A stretch of 64,000 nt of DNA from Mortierella sp. BCC40632 (taxonomy: Eukaryota > Mortierellomycota > Mortierellomycetes > Mortierellales > Mortierellaceae), in contig WAEK01000013.1 of the NCBI GenBank assembly GCA_011634665.1, forward strand, positions 666,501 through 730,500, read 5' to 3'. Below, one piece after another: positions 58,262 through 64,000 of this stretch. The notes under the pieces are model-generated. The model searched no databases and was not told the DNA's origin. It was given only the letters and a program-made list of their open reading frames with translations. The translations under genes and the position numbers were made by a program. Position 1 is the first letter of the stretch, and every line of letters starts with the position of its first letter.

Positions 58262-58976
58262 AAAAGATACTTTCCTCCCTCTCCCTTCTCCTCCCTTTCC
58301 ACCTCCTTCCTTCCTCCCTCCTCTTCCTTCTCCTCCTCCTCCCCTTCATGTTGAACCGTTGAACCAAAAGTCAAAAAGTGTATTAGCCTAGAAGGTCTGA
58401 TGAAAGGTCTGGCGCGGTTCCCCGAACCAAACTTTAGTGCTAGTAGTACGAGTACGACTCTTATTTTTTCTGTTTCTTATCCTCATTTTACACCGTTTTA
58501 TTATGATTTGAACAAGCATTTCTTCCTCTGCATTCTCTCTCTCTTTTCCCTCCTTCTTCGGGCCTTATCTCTATAGCTTTTGAATCCGTGCCCCATGTGC
58601 CCAACCCCCCGCCCATTTCTTCATTCACTTCGCGCATTTATGTTAATGGAATACCTACACGCACTCGTTACGTTTGTTTACTCATAAATGCTAGTTGTCT
58701 TTAGTTTTTTTTTTTTTAGTCTTTATTTCTTCTTTTCTCTTTCTTTTTGGCTATTGTTCGCCCCCGAACGGGTAGGGGGGTGGGTGGGTTTACCTTCCTC
58801 CTCTTCTCCTTTACTGATCGAGAGCCCAAGAACTTGGTGATTGGTGTTCAAGAACAGTACAGTACGTTTTAGAGAGGAGGAAGAGGAGGAAGGAAAGAAG
58901 CTGAGTGACCAGAAAGTACTTTTCGTGAAGTGTATTTTTTAAAATTTTCTTTGTTCCTTTTCTCCACACACACACA

Positions 58977-59007
<31 letters not shown>

Positions 59008-59911
59008 GAATGAGTAGTTAACAAAGGAGGCTGAATTGAACTTTGGATAAATCACTGTTGAAGACGGACTCTCAACTATCAACAAGTCAAATCCATCGCA
59101 CCAGAGCATGGCCTGTTCTGTCCCTGATTCTTCTTGGTGGCGCCATCCAATCGCAATTTCCGCTGAGAAGGGCAAGGTACACGATTTCAGGAACGGATGG
59201 TTGATGGTCTACTCCATTGCTGTAAAAGGGAGGGCGCCTCCAGCTGCCTCCTCATCCACACATTCACACACACTCTCTCTCTTTCTCCTTCTCATTCTCC
59301 CTCTCTCCTCTCTCCTCCTTGGCTGTGCCATTCGGATGATTGATTGAGACAGAGAGTGGTGTGCAGCGATTCGTCGAGAAGGATATTCGGCCGTAATTAA
59401 GGTACTCGGAACGTGCGAATGAGATGCGAGCGAGAGCCTCAGGTACTACAAATTCTTCCTCTCCACCTGTTCTGAATAAGGTACGAGCAAGGCACGGTGA
59501 TCGAACATGACTCTAGCGACTCTCACTAAGGTTAATGAAGCGCCATTTTTTCTCAAATTTCATTGTTCTTTTTTTCAGGCACTGGGTCTCGCCCTCAGGC
59601 CTGTTTAGCTCGTCTTGCCGGAAAGACCAGAGATGGCAAAAAAGCAGATTGCGGGCGGTTGACCAGACCATGTTCTACGAGACTCTGTCGAGCTTGCCAA
59701 CCGGCCTTAAAAGCCCTCAACTCGCCCACCTTGGTGAGGCCTCGTTCGAATCTCGATTGCAACCACCACGCCCCGGTCCTACCCTTTTGTTTTAAATCCT
59801 TTTGATCGACATTTTGCAGTGAAGGGCCTAAGTTTCTCCACCTTCTCATTCACTCCATTCACTCCCCTGCCACTCTTCTCTACCTTCCACCTCCTTTCCC
59901 CTGCCACTATC
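58262..59911. other. Intergenic, no supportable gene
   Basis: 3' flank of the NADH dehydrogenase gene (CT-rich), a (CA)n array at about 58965-58990 followed by an A-run, and the upstream region of the PL14 gene. A Cys/Arg-rich frame at 59563-59805 is short and unsupported. Confidence 0.55.
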
Positions 59912-61165
59912 ATGCGGTATTCAAGGGGAGCCTCTCAGATGACCATGCATGCCATCGTTTTTTTCCTCTTTTTCGTGTCTGCAACCACAACCTTTGCACA
60001 AAAGGGCTCTCCTAACGGTGGCAGTCCCAATATTACCATCACCAATGGACAGGGAGGACGAGTTTACCATTGGGAGGTCAATCAGATGCCCGAGAGTATC
60101 AGTCAAATGAGGAGCTTCTTTCGCCTCGAAGAGACCATTGTGCCGGGCAAGGATAATTTCCTGATTGTCAAGGATTCTACCGCAGCATCGGGACCCGAGA
60201 GCTCCAGTCCTCATGGGTCCAAGGCCAGGGCCCCTGCAGCAGGAGGCAAGGACACGGCCGTTCGTGTGTTGAGATCCATTTACCCTGCCAAGTCCTATGC
60301 ACGCTCCAAAGACAAGCACCCATCCTTTGTGGCCATGCCTCTCCCCAACGAAGCCTTTTCAGGACCCAAGGCTCGTTACATTCGAATTGAATACCAACTC
60401 AAGTTCCAACCTGGGTTCCAATGGGTCAAGGGTGGCAAGTTACCCGGTGCTTTGATTGGAAGTGAAAAGGGATGCAATGCTGCCTGTTCTGGCGGAGGCT
60501 CTGCCGAGAATTGCTTTTCGACCAGACTGATGTGGCGTAAAGACGGACAAGGCGAATTGTATCTGTATGCTGCAAGATCTGTCTATTTCCCGAATGAAGC
60601 GCCCGAGACCTGCAAGCGTAGCCTGGACAAGCGATCTCCTGAGGCCCTGTTTCTGCTCGAGCAGCGACAAATGGATGCCGTTGCCATCCCCGAGTACGAC
60701 GATGATGACGAGCTCAGTGACGAAGGTGCTGGAGCCCAAGCCTTGGAGAAGCGAGCCGAAACAGCGTCCTGCCTGAAGGGAATTCGAATCAAGATTAGTC
60801 CAGGGGCCCGAAGCGTCTGTAACCCCAAATTTGGGATCTCGATTGGCCGTGGTGGAGCATTCAAGTTCCAAGCCGGCAATTGGCATAATGTCACACAGGT
60901 GTTGAAGGTGAACTCGAAGGGCAAAGCGGTGAAGGACGGTTACTTGGCCTTGTACCTAGATGGCAACGTGGTCATTGAGGCCCAGGATCTAGTGCTCCTC
61001 AAGAATGGATATGACCCACAGAACAAGGACGCAACAATGAGCCAAGCCAAGTTTATGTTCTCATCCTTCTTTGGTGGAGGATCATCGGACTATGCGACGC
61101 CAGTCGAGCAATGGATTGAGTGGAAAGGTTTCTCGATGACCACAGCCGCCACGAATTTGTGGTGA
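59912..61165 (+). CDS. Secreted polysaccharide lyase family 14 (glucuronan/alginate-lyase type)
   Basis: PL14 enzymes cleave uronic-acid polymers by beta-elimination. One exon, 417 residues. The start is taken at 59912 because a signal peptide follows (HAIVFFLFFVSATTTFAQ); the longer in-frame Met at 59819 adds only a Thr/Phe/Pro-rich stretch. The lyase core shows the family pattern: YIRIEYQLKFQPGFQWVKGGKLPGALIG, CFSTRLMWRKDGQGELYLYA, KFGISIGRGGAFKFQAGNWHNVTQVLKVNSKGK and a C-terminal FSSFFGGGSSDYATP. An acidic insert of about 50 residues splits the core, flanked by dibasic Lys-Arg sites (CKRSLDKRS before, LEKRAE after). Potential N-glycosylation sites are NIT and NVT. It is likely extracellular, acting on wall or environmental glucuronans; substrate specificity is inferred. 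Confidence 0.88.
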   Translation: MRYSRGASQMTMHAIVFFLFFVSATTTFAQKGSPNGGSPNITITNGQGGRVYHWEVNQMPESISQMRSFFRLEETIVPGKDNFLIVKDSTAASGPESSSPHGSKARAPAAGGKDTAVRVLRSIYPAKSYARSKDKHPSFVAMPLPNEAFSGPKARYIRIEYQLKFQPGFQWVKGGKLPGALIGSEKGCNAACSGGGSAENCFSTRLMWRKDGQGELYLYAARSVYFPNEAPETCKRSLDKRSPEALFLLEQRQMDAVAIPEYDDDDELSDEGAGAQALEKRAETASCLKGIRIKISPGARSVCNPKFGISIGRGGAFKFQAGNWHNVTQVLKVNSKGKAVKDGYLALYLDGNVVIEAQDLVLLKNGYDPQNKDATMSQAKFMFSSFFGGGSSDYATPVEQWIEWKGFSMTTAATNLW

Positions 61166-61835
61166 GGACGAGTATGCGTGTTGTTTACGCGTGCACGGAT
61201 ATAGTTTTTTTTTTTTTTTTTTTTTTCCTCTTCTCCGTAGAGATTCTGGTCTGCCGGTTCAGACCAGTCTGTTGGCAACACGAGGGCACTAGTAATATGT
61301 ACATAGTAGCTAAAAATTGATAATATATACCCTCTCTTGTGTCAATGCAACCTCGGAGTCATCCACTATCATGCTTAGTTGTTTGCTTTTTTTTTTTCTT
61401 TTGTAGAAGAATCTCTTTTTCATCTTTCATCATCATCGTCTTCATCACATCTTCACAGTCAGTACCATCATCATTATCATCATCTGAACTTAATTCTGCA
61501 GAACCTTGAATATAGTTTGCGCATACATTTTTCTCGTGCATCAAAGCAGTAAGAGCGTGTGCAAGAAATGGGGAGCAAGAGCGAGAGAAAGCTAGTGATA
61601 GAAAAGGTGAGCAGACGCATGTGGGCTGCAAGGGAGAGAGAAGAGTGCTCCTCTTGGTTGTTTCCCGGTCGGTGGCTGAAACTCGACCTTTTCGGCGCCG
61701 ACGGTCCCTTGTTAGGTCTCTCACTTGTCCACCCCGAACTCTTTTCTCTCTTCCTTCTCTCTCACCCCAGTTCCGTCTCTCTCTCTCTCTCTCTCTCTCT
61801 CCTCACTCCTCACTCCTCCACTTTCACACACTATC
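61166..61835. other. Short intergenic
   Basis: A poly-T run of about 21 at 61206-61226 and the promoter and CT-rich leader of the MpaB-like gene. A minus-strand frame at 61359-61724 is rich in simple repeats and unsupported. Confidence 0.5.
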
Positions 61836-62709
61836 ATGGATTCCATCCTCTCCTTCGTCCACTCTCATCCCTACTTTGCTACAGGCGGATTTGCACTGGC
61901 TGCTTACATGGCTCTTGTCCGCCATCTGCGCTACCAGAGAATCCGTCGTCTCCTGCGCAAGTATCCCGATCCTACTCTGCCTCTGCGTAACTTTGAAGTT
62001 GCCCGAGAAGTTGCTGCCAATGTCTCGGAGTGGGACTTCCCCTACATGAACGTGGTCTCGCTCGAGTTTGCACTCTTCAAGACTTACTCCATCCCAACTA
62101 TCTCCAAGATCCTCGCCTCAACCAAGCAATTCACTCACAAGTGTCTAAAGCGTGCTGACGATACGGTCTTGATCCTTCTCGAAATGACCGAGACCTTCTC
62201 ACGTAACGAACGGAGAGAGTTGCTCGAGGGCAAGACTGACCCCAAGGAGGTTGACAATGATGCTCATCGCACCCATGTTGCGACAGAGCGTCTTAACTTT
62301 ATCCATGGACACTACAATATCAAACAAGAAGACTACCTCTACACACTTTCACTCTTTGTCTCGGATCCCACCGAGTTCATTGAGCGATTCGAGTGGCGAC
62401 CGTTGACAATGCTGGAGCGAAATGTAAGGACTCGAGCGCAAAAAAGTTGAGGGGATCATGAAGCGGAGATGATGATTGGCAGCGGAACAAAGGAAGCAAA
62501 TATTTTTACTCAGAGCTAGCGATGCAGCCCAGGGAAGGAAGGACTCTTCACTGACTGGTCGCCCTTGCAAGTAGGCTAACTTCCCATCCTTTTGTTCTTC
62601 TTATTTCATTAGGCTCTCCTTGCACTCTGGAGACACCAAGGAAAAGCAATGGGCATTCAGAATATCCCAGAAACCCTTGAAGAATTTGCAAAGTGGTCGG
62701 AGGTAAGTA

Positions 62710-62747
<38 letters not shown>

Positions 62748-63445
62748 CTTTTTCTATTCTCTTCTCTCGAGAGCAATTTACCTCGGCGTCTGCTTTTTTT
62801 TTTCCCGACCCTGGACTGGAGTGTGTGCAACTTTTTTAGCGCGAACCACATGTTGCTATGCGTTCTACTATCCTGTCTGTTTATTTGTTCCTTGTCAGGA
62901 GCGCTTCACCGTCTTTGTGGCACTACCAATTGGCCCTTCTGTGTTCGCTCACACATCTTCATTTGTCTGCCCTGCTTGTATTCCATCCATCTCACCTTTA
63001 GGCTTACGAAAGTGAACATGCAGTCTATGCACCTTCCAACGTTGCCATTGCTCAGAGCACTATCGACCTACTTCTCAGTCTTTATCCAAAGTTCACTCAC
63101 TCTCTTGGCCGTATCGCTGTCAGTTCTCTCTTGACCGAGCGCTTGAGACTCGCTTTCGACATTGCCCCCGCCCCAAAGGTCGTCTTACCCGTGGTCACAG
63201 CCTTGCTCCGTGCACGCGCTCTTTTCATTCGTTATTTCATGTTGCCTAGACGTCTGCCCTTGGTCAGAACTGCATTGAGGTCCAATAGTGATAACCTATA
63301 TGTTCCTCAGTACCACAAGTATGAGCCCGTATACCCTAAGGGTTACCGAGTGGAAGATTTGGGTCCCGAGAAGTTTGTGGGTAAATGCCCCGTGTCATTC
63401 CATCCCTCTGGCATTGTTCCTCCCCATGAAGTTGAGAGTTTGTAA
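61836..63445 (+). CDS. MpaB/Lcp-family (DUF2236) haem oxygenase-like protein
   Basis: Members include latex-clearing protein (rubber oxygenase) and the fungal ER-bound MpaB that cleaves a prenyl side chain; they use a b-type haem. Three exons join in phase to 373 residues: 61836-62423, 62613-62702 and 63002-63445. An N-terminal hydrophobic segment (GGFALAAYMALVRHLR) followed by basic residues would anchor it to the ER. The oxygenase region shows EFALFKTYSIPTISKILASTKQ, DDTVLILLEMTETFSRN, RTHVATERLNFIHGHYNIKQEDYLYTLSLFVSDP and AYESEHAVYAPSNVAIAQST, matching the mainly helical family fold with conserved His/Arg. Intron 2 (299 nt) starts after GTAAGT with a T-run of about 35. It contains an in-frame stretch after another AG (about 62900) that could be an alternative exon. 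Confidence 0.85.
62713..62747 (+). repeat. Poly-T run of about 35 in an intron
   Basis: A near-pure T homopolymer a few bases after the 5' splice site of intron 2 of the MpaB-like gene. Similar long T runs are common between genes in this window. Confidence 0.95.
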
Positions 63446-63594
63446 TGCACAAATAAAGACCTTAGGATACCACCTGTCTGTTTGTCTGACCGTCTGTTTT
63501 AAATATATTTATTTGTCCATAGTCAACAAAAGAAGATCCTCCTGAAATCATCTTATCGTCCCCTTTCAGGGATTTTGTTTGTAGTTTAGCTAAT

Positions 63595-64000
63595 TCAAAC
63601 CCGCTTCCGAATATTTCTTGCCTTGGCTGCCCCTCCTTTCCTCTTCTTGAACATAGCCACTCCTGAAGATGCATCCCCATCCCCACCTTCCAGGGGATCA
63701 CTATCCTCCAGAGGATACGTCTTCTCTACTACCTGGAATCCTCTCAAGTCCTCTGGGTCGGCTGTCTCTTCATCATCTTGGTTGTCCACAACAGGCCCCT
63801 TAGAAGAAGAGGGGAAAACACCCTCTTTTTCCTTGGCTTCGTCGTCGTCTTCGTCTCCATCTTCTCTTTTCCTTTTTTCTTGCTTCTGTGCCGAAGGTTC
63901 CGTTGACTCGACTGTCTCCCATTCTCCGGGCTGACCGACTGTTTTATCCCTCTTGGCGATCGGTTTGGATGGTTTGGACTCTGGCTTGGACTTTCTAGAT
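63595..64000 (-). CDS. WBP4/FBP21-like splicing factor, C-terminal part (partial)
   Basis: WBP4 (FBP21) is a spliceosome-associated WW-domain protein. The minus-strand frame is open to the window edge and ends at 63595-63597; about 134 residues are visible. They begin Lys/Pro-rich (KPESKPSKPIAKRDKTV) and contain VGQPGEWETVE, comparable to the YGEW(Q/E) element near the end of FBP21. An acidic/basic linker follows. The end MFKKRKGGAAKARNIRKRV matches the family's closing FKKR(R/K)...RN(L/I)R motif. The WW domains and zinc finger would lie outside the window. The identification rests on this C-terminal pattern only. Confidence 0.65.
   Translation of the reverse strand, partial: SRKSKPESKPSKPIAKRDKTVGQPGEWETVESTEPSAQKQEKRKREDGDEDDDEAKEKEGVFPSSSKGPVVDNQDDEETADPEDLRGFQVVEKTYPLEDSDPLEGGDGDASSGVAMFKKRKGGAAKARNIRKRV

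Noticed and set aside
59701..59770. tRNA-like B box (cgttcgaatctcg)
   Set aside because: No matching A box, acceptor stem or anticodon arm could be drawn around it.

Overview
The window reads as nuclear DNA of a filamentous fungus of the Mucoromycota, most likely Mortierellomycotina. The evidence is short GT-AG introns (mostly about 50-300 nt) in nearly every gene, long poly-T/A and CT-rich tracts between genes, genes on both strands without operons, and a content of uricase, a PL14 lyase, an MpaB/Lcp-type oxygenase, Fanzor and an IS630/Tc1-mariner transposase. No rRNA or other marker fixes genus or species. Exon coordinates come from splice-site and reading-frame reasoning and may be off by a base.

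Layout. 1-399: 3' end of an unrecognised gene (+). 945-2450: MAF1, RNA polymerase III repressor (-). 3647-4588: uricase (-). 6.6-12.8 kb: accessory stretch with two direct copies of a ~1 kb non-coding repeat. Between them lie an aerolysin-like (pore-forming type) ORF pair with a frame break and a small secreted 8-cysteine protein. 13031-15944: carnitine acetyltransferase with both mitochondrial and peroxisomal signals (-). 18468-21558: multi-pass membrane protein with an 8-nt exon (-). 22291-28492: 1931-residue arrestin-fold protein (-). 29530-29889: small hypothetical protein (-). 30446-31872: F-actin capping protein beta (-). 32195-34627: BSD-domain protein (-).

36173-43353: the most notable segment. 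An IS630/mariner-type transposase pseudogene is followed on the same strand by a large multi-exon Fanzor (eukaryotic TnpB relative) with recognisable RuvC and zinc-ribbon motifs. Both lie between 22-bp tandem repeats on the left and 23-bp tandem repeats on the right that share a core in inverted orientation. I read this as one composite transposon carrying transposase plus RNA-guided nuclease, now damaged by several frame breaks.

45139-47090: START-domain protein with a C-terminal membrane anchor (+). 47313-49422: 2-aminoadipate/aromatic aminotransferase (-). 49949-52715: SDA1 (-). 55342-58261: type II NADH dehydrogenase (+). 59912-61165: secreted PL14 polysaccharide lyase (+). 61836-63445: MpaB/Lcp-family oxygenase (+). 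63595-64000: 3' end of a WBP4/FBP21-like splicing factor (-).

The core genes are ordinary single-copy housekeeping genes with intact frames. Broken frames occur only in the transposon and in the accessory stretch at 6.6-12.8 kb.
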